Shown here: positions 54,558 to 62,880 of the stretch, in pieces
How positions within the stretch are numbered: the first letter of the stretch is position 1
Layout: every line of letters starts with the position of its first letter
Source: an uncultured Eubacteriales bacterium
Lineage (GTDB): Bacteria > Bacillota > Clostridia > Oscillospirales > Acutalibacteraceae
Assembly (NCBI GenBank): GCA_934636435.1
Contig: CAKUAQ010000002.1
Span: forward strand, 13,563 to 77,562
DNA: 64,000 nt
Reading direction: 5' to 3'
Notes under the pieces: model-generated
What the model saw: the letters and a program-made list of their open reading frames with translations, nothing else
Told to the model about the DNA's origin: nothing
Database searches by the model: none
Position numbers and translations under genes: made by a program

Positions 54558-55889
54558 TTACCGCTCGCTGAGATTTTTGATGATGTCCGTCACCATGTGC
54601 TTGAAGGAGGCATCCTGCACCATTTGGGTCTCTACCTTCTGGATGGCGTAGACGATGGTGGAGTGATCCCGGCCGCCGAATTCGACGCCGATGGCCTTCA
54701 TGGGCAGATTGGTGATCTCCCGTACCACATAGGCCGCCACCTGCCGGGCGCGGGAAATGGGGGCGGAATGCTTACCGGAGCGAATGTCCTCCGGCTGCAC
54801 CCCCATGGTGCGCGCCACCTCGGAGATGATGCGTTCCACGGTGATGGGCACCGGCTGGCTGTCGTTGCGGATATCCCGGATGGCGTTCTGGGCGGTGATC
54901 ATGTTGGGCTGCTCGTTATTGAGCATATACTGGGCCCGCATCCGCTTGACCACGCCCTCCAGCTGCCGGACGTTGCTCTTGAGCTGGTTGGCGATGTACT
55001 CCGCCACATCGTCCTGCAGCGGCAGATCCAGCACCTGCGCCTTGCGGCGGATGATGGCGATCCGGGTTTCCAGATCCGGCGGCTGAATATCCGCCAGCAG
55101 TCCCATCTCAAAGCGGGAACGCAGCCGCTCCTCCAGCGTGGCAATCTCCCGGGGGGGGCGGTCGCTGGTCAGCACGATCTGCTTGCCGCTGGAATGGAGG
55201 GTCTCAAAGGTGTGGAAGAATTCCTCCTGAGTGCTCTGCTTGCCGCTGATGAACTGGATATCGTCCACCAGCAGAATGTCCACCTGCCGGTATTTGGCGT
55301 GGAAATCCGCCGTGGTGCCGGTCTTGATGGCCTCGATCAGCTCGTTGGTCATGGTCTCGCCCTTGATGTACAGGATCTGTGCCCGGGGGTTATTGCGCTG
55401 GATCTCCTTGCAGATGGCGCAGAGCAGGTGGGTCTTGCCCAGACCGGAGCCGCCGTAGATGAACAGGGGATTATAAAGACCGGCCGGCTTGCTGGCCACC
55501 GCCTGGGAGGCGGCGTGGGCAAACTTGTTGGAGGAGCCCACCACGAAATTGTCGAAGGTATATTCCTCGTCGGCATTGCCGGTGGGATAGCCGTTGCCCC
55601 GGATGGGCGCGGCAGCCGGAGCGCTGGCCGCCGGGGCGCTCTCCTTGCTGACGATGCGCAGCCCCAGCGGAATGCTCAGTGCCGTCTGCACCGCATCCCG
55701 CAGCTTGGGGGCATAGTTGTCCTCCAGCGTTTTTTTCATGAAATCGGTGTTGACGCACACCACGATCTCCCCGTCCCGGATGCCCTGGGGCTCAATGTTT
55801 TTGATCCATACGTCAAAGGCAGTCTGGCTGATGCCGGACTGCTGCATGATCTCCAGTACCTTTTCCCATACCTCGTTGATCGAATCCAT
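54558..55889 (-). CDS. dnaA: Chromosomal replication initiator DnaA
   Basis: A 443-residue AAA+ protein. Domain I (about 1-85) is followed by a short Ala/Pro linker (about 85-105). Domain III has YTFDNFVVGSSNKFAHAAS, Walker A GGSGLGKTHLLCA, Walker B ILLVDDIQFISGK and sensor LTSDRPPREI. Domain IV holds the box-reading helix with EFGGRDHSTIVYAIQKVE. The linker is short compared with many Firmicutes. It probably represses its own promoter through a TGTGAAAAA box near 56047. Confidence 0.98.
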   Translation of the reverse strand: MDSINEVWEKVLEIMQQSGISQTAFDVWIKNIEPQGIRDGEIVVCVNTDFMKKTLEDNYAPKLRDAVQTALSIPLGLRIVSKESAPAASAPAAAPIRGNGYPTGNADEEYTFDNFVVGSSNKFAHAASQAVASKPAGLYNPLFIYGGSGLGKTHLLCAICKEIQRNNPRAQILYIKGETMTNELIEAIKTGTTADFHAKYRQVDILLVDDIQFISGKQSTQEEFFHTFETLHSSGKQIVLTSDRPPREIATLEERLRSRFEMGLLADIQPPDLETRIAIIRRKAQVLDLPLQDDVAEYIANQLKSNVRQLEGVVKRMRAQYMLNNEQPNMITAQNAIRDIRNDSQPVPITVERIISEVARTMGVQPEDIRSGKHSAPISRARQVAAYVVREITNLPMKAIGVEFGGRDHSTIVYAIQKVETQMVQDASFKHMVTDIIKNLSER

Positions 55890-55992
55890 AGCGTTTTCGT
55901 TCTCCTCTGCCCGTGAAAATATAGGCGGCCGTCGAAACGGCAGCCGAAAACCTGCCCCGGCGGGTCAAAAAAAGTCAAAAGCCCACAATTTC

Positions 55993-56021
55993 ATTATAGC
56001 ATAAACAGCGGTGTTTTTCAA
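55993..56021 (-). promoter_or_regulatory. dnaA promoter
   Basis: Read leftward: TTGAAA (56016-56021), 17-bp spacer, TATAAT (55993-55998), 104 nt before the dnaA start. Confidence 0.8.
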
Positions 56022-56214
56022 CGATTTTTCGCCGTTTTTTCGTTGCACTGTGAAAAAAATCTCTTTTTCTCCGAAAACGCCGGAATGGGGCGTTTCTCGC
56101 CCCGAAAACGCCGTTGTGGCGCACCGCCGGCATACAAGATATGGGGCCCGCGCCGCGGACCCACCACAAGAGCCGTGAAAAACGCAAAAAAGAGGGTTTG
56201 TCCGTAAAATTTTC

Positions 56215-56244
56215 TTGACATCTTTCCCCGGATTGGTATATAAT
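56215..56244 (+). promoter_or_regulatory. rpmH promoter
   Basis: TTGACA (56215-56220), 18-bp spacer, TATAAT (56239-56244). Confidence 0.88.
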
Positions 56245-56318
56245 AGTTCATTGCTAGGGCTGTCTGTGCGTATTCAGACGCCGGACAGCAGACCAGAGAG
56301 TGAAAGGAGGGGCATGGG

Positions 56319-56453
56319 ATGTTCCGTACCTATCAGCCCAAGAAGCGTCATCGCAAGATGGAGCATGGCTTCCGTAAGAGAATGGCCACCGCCAACGGCC
56401 GCAAGGTTTTGGCTCGCCGCAGAGCGAAGGGCAGAGCCCGTCTGACGTACTGA
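56319..56453 (+). CDS. rpmH: 50S ribosomal protein L34
   Basis: A 44-residue Arg/Lys-rich protein, [20 protein letters not shown] then [20 protein letters not shown] and RLTY. GAAAGGAGG lies upstream. First gene rightward of the origin, as in nearly all bacteria. Confidence 0.98.
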   Translation: MFRTYQPKKRHRKMEHGFRKRMATANGRKVLARRRAKGRARLTY

Positions 56454-56458
56454 AAATG

Positions 56459-56484
56459 AGCCACTGTTCAGGTGGCTTTTTTTC
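56459..56484 (+). terminator. Terminator between rpmH and rnpA
   Basis: Stem AGCCAC/GTGGCT (56459-56464 with 56472-56477) followed by eight T residues. Probably leaky, giving more L34 than RnpA from one promoter. Confidence 0.8.
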
Positions 56485-56522
56485 TTATGACGGAAACCGA
56501 TGGAAGATAAGGGGGCATGAGA

Positions 56523-56861
56523 ATGCCGACGTTTGCATCGCTGCGGGAAAATAAGGAATTTCGCACCCTGTATTACCACGGGCGTTCTCAGGTGCATCCG
56601 GCGCTGGTGACCTATGTGCGGAAAAACCGGCTGGGCTATCCCCGGGTGGGCATCACCACCGGGAAGAAGCTGGGCGGCGCCGTGCAGCGCAGCCGGGCCC
56701 GCCGGGTGATCCGCGCCGCGTTTTACCCCCTGTGCCCCCGGGTGGGGGGCTACGACATTGTGTTTGTGGCGCGGGGGCGGCTGCTTTCGATGAAAAGCAC
56801 CCAGCTGCTCCCTGTGATGGAGCAGCAGCTGGCGCAGCTGGGAGCGCTGACCCATGGGTGA
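56523..56861 (+). CDS. rnpA: Ribonuclease P protein component
   Basis: A 112-residue basic protein. [19 protein letters not shown] at the start and the conserved RNR-type motif region [17 protein letters not shown] (usually K-A-V-x-R-N-R-x-K-R). Here the usual Asn is Ser, a conservative variant. It binds the P RNA 5' leader site. ATG 56523 has better spacing from AGGGGG than the ATG two codons upstream. Confidence 0.93.
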   Translation: MPTFASLRENKEFRTLYYHGRSQVHPALVTYVRKNRLGYPRVGITTGKKLGGAVQRSRARRVIRAAFYPLCPRVGGYDIVFVARGRLLSMKSTQLLPVMEQQLAQLGALTHG

Positions 56862-57159
56862 CGCGCCCCGGCGGTTTTCCCCCCGCTGCATCCCCATTGC
56901 CCTGATTCATCTCTATCAGAAGCATTCCGCCAATACCCCGCCGGTCTGCCGTTTTTCGCCCACCTGCTCGGCTTATGCCGTGGAGGCGTATCAGCGCCAC
57001 GGCATCTGGATAGGCACCGGCCTGACTCTGTGGCGCATTCTGCGCTGTAATCCGCTGTTCCGGGGCGGGTACGATCCCGTGCCGGAACGCATTTCGTGGC
57101 CCGGTGCCCGGCGCCGGCGGCCGCGGGAGGGAAAAAACTCCCGCAAAAAATATCATTGA
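56854..57159 (+). CDS. yidD: Membrane protein insertion efficiency factor YidD
   Basis: A 101-residue protein with the YidD core [19 protein letters not shown] and [20 protein letters not shown]. It is a small amphipathic membrane-surface protein acting with YidC. It overlaps rnpA by 8 nt. The C-terminal tail is basic. Confidence 0.95.
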   Translation: MGDAPRRFSPRCIPIALIHLYQKHSANTPPVCRFSPTCSAYAVEAYQRHGIWIGTGLTLWRILRCNPLFRGGYDPVPERISWPGARRRRPREGKNSRKKYH

Positions 57160-57180
57160 CTGTAAAGGAGGCCACTGGCC

Positions 57181-58407
57181 ATGATGAAGCTGTTTGGCCT
57201 GTTCGCCGTGCCGCTGGGCTATGTGCTGCAATGGATCTATCAGCTGGTGCCCAGCTATTTTGTGGCGATATTTCTGTTTACCCTGCTCATCCGTCTCCTG
57301 TGCTTCCCGCTGAATATCAAGCAGCAGAAGAGCCAGGTGGACCGGGCCAAATTGGCCCCCCGGCTGGAACGGCTGGAGAAAAAATACGCCAACGACCGGC
57401 AGAAGCTGCAGCAGAAGCAGCAGGAGCTGTACCAAAAGGAGGGCGTGAGCCTGACCGGCGGCTGCCTGCCCATGCTGCTGCAGATGCTGGTGCTCATGAG
57501 CATCATCGCCGTGATCTATAAGCCCCTGACCTACGTGCAGACGAAGAAAATCACGGCCGACCAGATTTCCACCTGCGTCACGGCGGTGGAGAATCAGCTC
57601 ACCGAGGGCAAGGACGAAAAAGAGGCCAAGAAGATCACCTCCCGGTTCCAGGAGAATTCCTATTACCGGGAGCTGTATCTGCTCCAGTATGCCGACGAGT
57701 ATGGGCAGCCCATGCGCACGGCGCTGATCGACGCGGCCGTGGCGGCGGGCCAGAGCGAGACCGAGGCGGCGACCGCCGCCGACCAGACCCTGCAGGTATT
57801 GCAGGATACGAAGAAGGAATTCAGCATCTTCGGCGTGTCCCTGCTGGATATGCCTTCTAAGGACGGCATCAAGCCCAACTGGCTGTGGCTCATCGCCATC
57901 GCCTCCGGTGTGGCGGCGCTGCTGTCCAGTCTGCTGAGTATGCGCTATTCCAAGAGCACCATGTCCCAGAGCCAGCAGGCGGCGGGCGGCTGCTCCAATA
58001 AGGGCATGATGTATTCCATGCCCCTGTTCTCGCTGGTGATCGCCTTCACCGTGCCCGGCGGCGTGGCGCTGTACTGGGTATTCTCCAACCTGCTGGCCAT
58101 GGTGCAGACGGTGGTGCTCAACGCCATGTATAACCCCGTCAAGGCGCGGGAGCAGGCGGAGATCGAATACGCCGAGCGCCGCCGCAAGAAGGCGGAGGAT
58201 AAGGAACGGCTGAAAGCGGCCCGTCTGGCAGAACAGGCAGCGTGGCAGAAGGAAGAAAACGAGAAAAAAGCCGCCAAGGAGGGCAAGCGTCCGCCGAAAA
58301 AGGCGACAGATACCCCCACCACGGCGGAAACGGCCGTGGACGAGGTGCCGAAGGAGCCGGTGGACGAGACTCCCGCGGCGGATGAATCAACATCGGGGAA
58401 AGGATGA
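57181..58407 (+). CDS. yidC: Membrane protein insertase YidC (SpoIIIJ type)
   Basis: A 408-residue Oxa1-family insertase with five hydrophobic helices. The first cytosolic hairpin follows LIRLLCFPLNIKQQKSQ, whose Arg is the essential groove residue. GGCLPMLLQMLVLMSIIAVI is the next helix, and late helices include GVALYWVFSNLLAMVQT. A 120-residue extracytoplasmic loop (about 125-240) is longer than usual for Gram-positive YidC. No lipobox is seen. The C-terminal tail is Lys/Glu-rich then Thr/Glu-rich. AAGGAGG lies 9 nt upstream. Confidence 0.95.
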   Translation: MMKLFGLFAVPLGYVLQWIYQLVPSYFVAIFLFTLLIRLLCFPLNIKQQKSQVDRAKLAPRLERLEKKYANDRQKLQQKQQELYQKEGVSLTGGCLPMLLQMLVLMSIIAVIYKPLTYVQTKKITADQISTCVTAVENQLTEGKDEKEAKKITSRFQENSYYRELYLLQYADEYGQPMRTALIDAAVAAGQSETEAATAADQTLQVLQDTKKEFSIFGVSLLDMPSKDGIKPNWLWLIAIASGVAALLSSLLSMRYSKSTMSQSQQAAGGCSNKGMMYSMPLFSLVIAFTVPGGVALYWVFSNLLAMVQTVVLNAMYNPVKAREQAEIEYAERRRKKAEDKERLKAARLAEQAAWQKEENEKKAAKEGKRPPKKATDTPTTAETAVDEVPKEPVDETPAADESTSGKG

Positions 58408-58413
58408 CGGATC

Positions 58414-59388
58414 ATGAGAGAAATCGTGAAGGAAGCGGCTTCCGTGGAGGAAGCCCGTCGGCTGATCGCCCGGGAGCTGGGCGCGGATGAAAGCGCCATC
58501 ACCTTTGAGGTGCAGCAGGAGCCGACCAGAAAGGTGCTCGGCCTGTTCGGCGGCGCGCCGGCCATCGTGAAGGGCCGTCTGGCGGAGGGCGCCGAGACGG
58601 CAGCCCCGGTGGAAAAAACCGAAAAAACGGAAAAACCCCGTAAAGCCCTGAATCCCGAGGAGATCAGCGCGGCGGTGGCTAAGGCCACGGCCTATCTGGA
58701 ATCGGTGCTGCGGGCGATGGGCGCCGAGAAATTCACCGTCACCGCGACCGAGACGGAGAACGGCTGCGAGATCTCGCTGGAGGGCGAGGATCTGGGCTTT
58801 ATCATCGGACGGCGGGGGGATACGCTGGATGCGCTCCAGTGCCTCACCGGGCTGGTGGCGAATCGCGCCGGCAGCGGCTATTTCCGGGTGACGCTGAATA
58901 TCGGCAATTATCGGGAAAAGCGGGAGCAGGCGCTGGTGAGCCTGGCCAAGCGGCTGGGCGCGCAGACCGCCCGCACCGGACGGAAGCATTCGCTGGAGCC
59001 GATGAACCCCTATGAGCGCCGGATCATCCATACGGCGGTGCAGGATATGGAGGGTGTGATCTCCTGGAGCGTAGGCAGCGATCCCAACCGGCATGTGGTG
59101 ATCGGTCCCTCCGACGATAACCCCAATAAGGGGCGCACCGACGAGCGCCGGGGCGGCAATCGCGGCGGCAACCGCAATCGCAGCGGCCGCGGCAACGGTG
59201 GGCGCAGCGGCGGCCGCAATGACCGCGGCGGTCGTCGGGAGCATGAGATCGTAGCGCCGGAGCGGCCGGTGCGGGAGTTCATTTCCCGCAGCCATCCGCT
59301 GCCCACGGCGGACGGAGCGACGCTCCCCTCCCGCACCGAGTCGGAGAAAGAAGAAAGCGCCACCCTCTACGGGAGAATAGATATTTAG
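58414..59388 (+). CDS. jag: RNA-binding protein KhpB/Jag with an RGG-rich C-terminal tail
   Basis: A 324-residue protein. Jag_N domain (about 1-52, with RKVLGLFGGAPAIVKGR), linker, KH-II domain with GFIIGRRGDTLDALQ (about 128-143), R3H domain with SLEPMNPYERRIIHTAVQ (about 193-212). After this comes an unusual tail (about 238-280) with repeated RGG/GGR/NR units such as RRGGNRGGNRNRSGRGNGGR. RGG boxes bind RNA and promote condensates in eukaryotes. A final acidic segment ends ATLYGRIDI. KhpB pairs with KhpA in other Firmicutes. It lies 6 nt behind yidC. Confidence 0.93.
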   Translation: MREIVKEAASVEEARRLIARELGADESAITFEVQQEPTRKVLGLFGGAPAIVKGRLAEGAETAAPVEKTEKTEKPRKALNPEEISAAVAKATAYLESVLRAMGAEKFTVTATETENGCEISLEGEDLGFIIGRRGDTLDALQCLTGLVANRAGSGYFRVTLNIGNYREKREQALVSLAKRLGAQTARTGRKHSLEPMNPYERRIIHTAVQDMEGVISWSVGSDPNRHVVIGPSDDNPNKGRTDERRGGNRGGNRNRSGRGNGGRSGGRNDRGGRREHEIVAPERPVREFISRSHPLPTADGATLPSRTESEKEESATLYGRIDI

Positions 59389-59551
59389 GCGATGGAATCT
59401 ATGCGATAGACCGCTCATCGGGAAGAGTATACGGAAACACCCGGTGTGTGCCCCACACGCAGATTGTGGAAAAGTGGACAAAAACTTTGGCCCAACGCAG
59501 ATCCCGAATATCTGGCGTCTGGACGCAGGACGTTTCCCTTGTGAATTGCAA

Positions 59552-59600
59552 AAAGCCACCGTCACGGAACGATGCACGTTCCGTGACGGTGGCTTTCTCT
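59552..59600. terminator. Bidirectional terminator after jag
   Basis: A 20-bp perfect stem (59552-59571 with 59577-59596) starting with AAA and ending TTT, between convergent units. The 160 nt before it hold a TGTGGAAAA box (59464-59472) and no gene. Confidence 0.85.
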
Positions 59601-59668
59601 GTGATTTAGGGTTCAATGAGCGGCGAATTCTTCCGTTGGGCGCGGCTTGCCGCATACCTCTGCCGGTT

Positions 59669-60277
59669 TTACTGTGCGTCCGGCTGTATCTGCGCGGACA
59701 GGTATTCCGCTGCCGCCGTCAGCGCCGTTTCCGGCTCCTGTCGGCGGCTGAACAGGATAAAATGATAGGCCGCACCGCTTTTCACGAAAGAAAATTCGTA
59801 CCGGTTGCGATAATTCGGCTTCCCCTGTGCCTGCTCGCGGGAGGTGTAGGCGGCATAGAGGTTGCCCTTATAGCTGAGCCAGCCGTACCCGATTTTGTCG
59901 ATCACGGAAGAATAATACCGGTTCCCCACCAGAGCGGCTGCCGGTTCCCCGCGTAAGGGGACATACGCACCCTGATATTGCTGTGCCTGCTCCTGAAAAT
60001 ACGCGGTCAGCGCCTGCGCCCGCTGCTCCGTGACAGGCTCGGCATAATACACGACAATGCCCCGGAACGCCTTTTCCCGTATGACGGTCTCCCCCTCGAC
60101 CGTCTCCCGGGGGACGGGCAACCGGTCGGAGATCGTCTGTAATAAGGCCGTATCCATTTCCAAAGGTTCGCAGGAGCTTTGGCTGTCATCCCACAGCAGA
60201 AAGCCGACGGACGCGACCAATAAAATCGGTATCAGCACAAGGGCTATGACCTTTCCTCGGTGATGGACACCTGCCAT
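59669..60277 (-). CDS. Membrane-anchored protein of unknown function
   Basis: A 202-residue protein with one N-terminal helix (about 9-28) and an extracytoplasmic domain of about 170 residues. I recognise no family; visible landmarks are ETVIREKAFRGIVVYYAEPV, GNRYYSSVIDKIGYGWLSYK and NYRNRYEFSFVKSGAAYHF. GAGGAGG lies upstream and overlaps the end of the truncated rsmE, so the two are co-transcribed. It may have arrived with the rearrangement that removed the rsmE 3' end. Confidence 0.6.
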   Translation of the reverse strand: MAGVHHRGKVIALVLIPILLVASVGFLLWDDSQSSCEPLEMDTALLQTISDRLPVPRETVEGETVIREKAFRGIVVYYAEPVTEQRAQALTAYFQEQAQQYQGAYVPLRGEPAAALVGNRYYSSVIDKIGYGWLSYKGNLYAAYTSREQAQGKPNYRNRYEFSFVKSGAAYHFILFSRRQEPETALTAAAEYLSAQIQPDAQ

Positions 60278-60289
60278 CCGTTTTCCTCC

Positions 60290-60829
60290 TCACGTATATG
60301 GTTGTCGGTTCCGCACTTCATCCCGGAGAACCCCGCTTTCCTCCGCCAGCCGGGGCAGTGCCTCTTTCCGGCGCAGGGGAAATTCCACCCGGGGGCGTAT
60401 GCCCCGGCCGGACTGTCCCGCCGCCTCGTCGGCGATGCGCTGCCAGCGCTCCTGCTTTTTGGCGGTGTCCTTGCCCTCCACCCGGGCGATGCTGCGGGCG
60501 GTCATCACCGGCACAATGGCCGTGACCCCCAGCTCCACCGCTTTCTGGATGACCCATTCCAGCTTATCCCCCTTGGGCAGCCCCATATAGAGGGTCACCG
60601 CCAGCGTCGGCTCGGTGCGGTTGGGGGCGGCGGCATCCACCGCCAGCGTCACCCGTTCCCGCTCCACGGCGGTGAGGGTGCAGGCATAATCCGTCCCCTG
60701 CCCGTCGCAGAGGATGAGGGCTTCGCCGGGGGTCATCCGCAGCGCTCCGGCGATGTGCCGGGCATCCGCGCCGACCAGCGCCGTTTCCTCTCCCACCTCC
60801 AGCGGGTGCTCCACAAAAAACCGGGGCAT
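60290..60829 (-). pseudogene. rsmE: 3'-truncated 16S rRNA (uracil-1498 N3) methyltransferase RsmE
   Basis: The first 165 residues follow RsmE well: PUA-like N-terminal domain (MPRFFVEHPLEVGEE), then the SPOUT start KGDKLEWVIQKAVELGVTAI, PVMTARSIARV and RWQRIADEAAGQSGRGIRP. The family has about 245 residues; here the frame ends after SGVLRDEVRNRQPYT. The last SPOUT part, with the IGPEGG loop and the ETA knot that bind SAM, is absent in all frames downstream. It should lack activity. ATG 60829 follows AAAGGAG. Confidence 0.85.
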
Positions 60830-61028
60830 TCCGGTCACTCCTTTCCGGTTTCCGCCACGGCGGTCTCCCCCGCCGCCGGCGTCAGGGTGCGGCAGCCGCC
60901 CCCAAAGGGCAGCGCCACCGTCGCCGTCGCCGCCGATACGCTGCTGCTTGCCCTGCCGGAGCGACTGACGGGTGTCTCCTGTCGACCGTATCCCGGTTCA
61001 TGGGCATAGCCTTCTGTTTCTTTTTGAT

Positions 61029-61949
61029 CTATCGGCGGCACACCAGACACAGCCAGCCGCCGTGTTCGTGCTGCTCGGCCACGGTGAAGCCGCAGTCCGC
61101 CAGCGCCGCCAGCACATCCCCCTCCCGGGTGTCGATGATGCCGGAGACGATGTAGACGCCGCCCTCCGCCAGCAGGGCGGGGATGGCGGGGGACAGAGCG
61201 ATGATGGCATCCGCCACAATATTGGCGGCGATCACCGGATAGGTGCCGGTCACATCCCGGGTCAGATCCCCCTGCATCACGGTATACCGGGGCGGGGTCA
61301 GCCCGTTCAGCGCTCCGTTCTCCCGGGCGGTTTTCACCGCCAGTGCGTCAATATCCACCCCCAGGGCGCTGCCCGCTCCCAGCAGACAGGCGGCGATGCT
61401 CAAAATTCCGCTGCCGCAGCCCACATCCAGAAAGGCGTCGCCGGGCTGAATGTGCCGCTCCAGCGTTTCCAGCACCAGCCGGGTGGTGTCGTGGCCGCCG
61501 GTGCCGAAGGCCATGCCGGGGTCGATGGACAGCACCGCCCGGTGCTCCGGGTTGTCGGCGGTCTCCCAGGAGGGGCAGATTAGCAGCCGCTCCCCCACCG
61601 GCAGGGGCTTAAAGTATTTCTTCCAGTTGTTGGCCCAGTCCTCCTCCCGCACGGCGTTGGCCTCCACGTCGCTCTGGATGCCCGCCGCCGCCAGACGTTC
61701 CCGCAGGAACGCCACCGCCTCCGGGGGATTGTCCTCCGGGTCGATATACAGGTGGATGATGCTGTGGCTCCGGTCCCGGGTCAGCAGCTCCTCGTCGATG
61801 AGGTCGATGTGGGCGATCTCCCGGGCGCCCTCCTCCAGATCGCTGTAATCCTCGATATACAGCCCGTAGGGCACCGCCATATTGGCGATGGCGGCGGCCT
61901 CGTCGGTGCGGGCGGTCTCCACCCGGATGCATACCTCTGTCCAGTCCAT
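61029..61949 (-). CDS. prmA: Ribosomal protein L11 methyltransferase PrmA
   Basis: A 306-residue SAM enzyme. An N-terminal L11-binding domain with EDWANNWKKYFKPLPVGERL is followed by GMAFGTGGHDTTRLVLETLE, the SAM loop FLDVGCGSGILSIAA and ANIVADAIIALSP. ATG 61949 lies 6 nt after AAGGAG. It trimethylates L11. prmA and rsmE are neighbours in many Firmicutes; the 199-nt gap between them has no clear gene. Confidence 0.95.
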   Translation of the reverse strand: MDWTEVCIRVETARTDEAAAIANMAVPYGLYIEDYSDLEEGAREIAHIDLIDEELLTRDRSHSIIHLYIDPEDNPPEAVAFLRERLAAAGIQSDVEANAVREEDWANNWKKYFKPLPVGERLLICPSWETADNPEHRAVLSIDPGMAFGTGGHDTTRLVLETLERHIQPGDAFLDVGCGSGILSIAACLLGAGSALGVDIDALAVKTARENGALNGLTPPRYTVMQGDLTRDVTGTYPVIAANIVADAIIALSPAIPALLAEGGVYIVSGIIDTREGDVLAALADCGFTVAEQHEHGGWLCLVCRR

Positions 61950-61962
61950 AGGGCGCTCCTTA

Positions 61963-62688
61963 TCAGTCAAAGTTACAGTGGGGCTTCTCCACATGGGGGC
62001 AGATCAGCTCCGTCGTGCGGTTCACCGGCACCGCCCAGCGCACGGCATTTTTAATGACCGTCTGGACGTTTTTGTTGTAGAAGGTGGGGAAGCTCTCGTG
62101 ACCGGGCTGGAAATAGAAGATTTTTCCTCTCCCCCGCTGCCAGCAGCAGCCGGAGCGGAACACCTCGCCGCCGCTGTACCAGCCGATGAACACCAGCTCA
62201 TCCGGCTGGGGCACGTCGAATACCTCGCCGTAGGTCTCCTCATGCTCCAGATTGAAATAGGGGCCGACTCCCCGGGCGATGGGATGGGCGGGGTTCACCA
62301 CCCAGATGCGCTCCATGTCGCCGTCCTCCCGCCAGGTGAGGTTGCAGGGGGTGCCCATGAGCAGCTTGAAGGGCTTGCTGTGATGGCCGGAGTGGAGCAC
62401 AATCAGCCCCATGCCCTGCAGCACCGCCTGCTGCACCCGGACAGCCACCTCGTCGGGTACCTTATGGTGCGCCATATGGCCCCACCACAGCAGTACATCG
62501 GTGTCGTGCAGCACCTCCTCGGTCAGCCCGCATTCCGGGTCCTGCAGGGTGGCGGTGCGGACGGTGAAATCCGTCTCCTCCCCCAGAAAGGCGGCGATGG
62601 CCTTGTGAATGCCCTCCGGGTAAATGGCGGCGATGGACGGCTCCTGCCGCTCGTGCTCATATTCGTTCCATACGGTTACGCGGATCAT
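61963..62688 (-). CDS. ThuA-like domain protein
   Basis: A 241-residue protein of the class-I glutamine-amidotransferase-like ThuA group: [60 protein letters not shown] and [20 protein letters not shown]. ThuA is tied to trehalose use in rhizobia, but the biochemical role is unsettled. It lies 13 nt upstream of prmA and may share a transcript with it. Confidence 0.88.
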   Translation of the reverse strand: MIRVTVWNEYEHERQEPSIAAIYPEGIHKAIAAFLGEETDFTVRTATLQDPECGLTEEVLHDTDVLLWWGHMAHHKVPDEVAVRVQQAVLQGMGLIVLHSGHHSKPFKLLMGTPCNLTWREDGDMERIWVVNPAHPIARGVGPYFNLEHEETYGEVFDVPQPDELVFIGWYSGGEVFRSGCCWQRGRGKIFYFQPGHESFPTFYNKNVQTVIKNAVRWAVPVNRTTELICPHVEKPHCNFD

Positions 62689-62729
62689 ATCAATTACCTC
62701 CCTGACCTGTCGGTCAAATATTCGCCCTC

Positions 62730-62758
62730 AGTATAGCACACGGGCTGGAAATTGGCAA
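62730..62758 (-). promoter_or_regulatory. Promoter of the thuA-like gene
   Basis: Read leftward: TTGCCA (62753-62758), 17-bp spacer, TATACT (62730-62735). Confidence 0.75.
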
Positions 62759-62778
62759 TTGCCAATTTTACTTTTTGC

Positions 62779-62807
62779 TTGTCATTTCTTTGTATATCTG
62801 GTAAAAT
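62779..62807 (+). promoter_or_regulatory. lepA promoter
   Basis: TTGTCA (62779-62784), 17-bp spacer, TAAAAT (62802-62807). A 7-bp inverted repeat TTGCTTA/TAAGCAA lies at 62841-62858 in the leader. Confidence 0.7.
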
Positions 62808-62880
62808 AGATGAAAGCGATCGGGAACCGGTGTACCCGGATTGCTTAGTTATAAGCAACCTACAACATGGGGGAATTCTT

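Larger units (their letters stand above)
55890..56318. other. Divergent dnaA-rpmH regulatory gap
   Basis: No gene. Contains the dnaA promoter, one DnaA-like box and two GC hairpins (a GGGGCG-containing stem near 56088-56113 and GGGCCCGCGCCGCGGACCC near 56143-56162), then the rpmH promoter. Confidence 0.6.

Noticed and set aside
60835..61050. A 71-codon frame between prmA and rsmE ending at the rsmE ribosome site
   Set aside because: Low-complexity Ala/Ser/Thr content, only a GTG inside prmA as a start, and no ribosome site.
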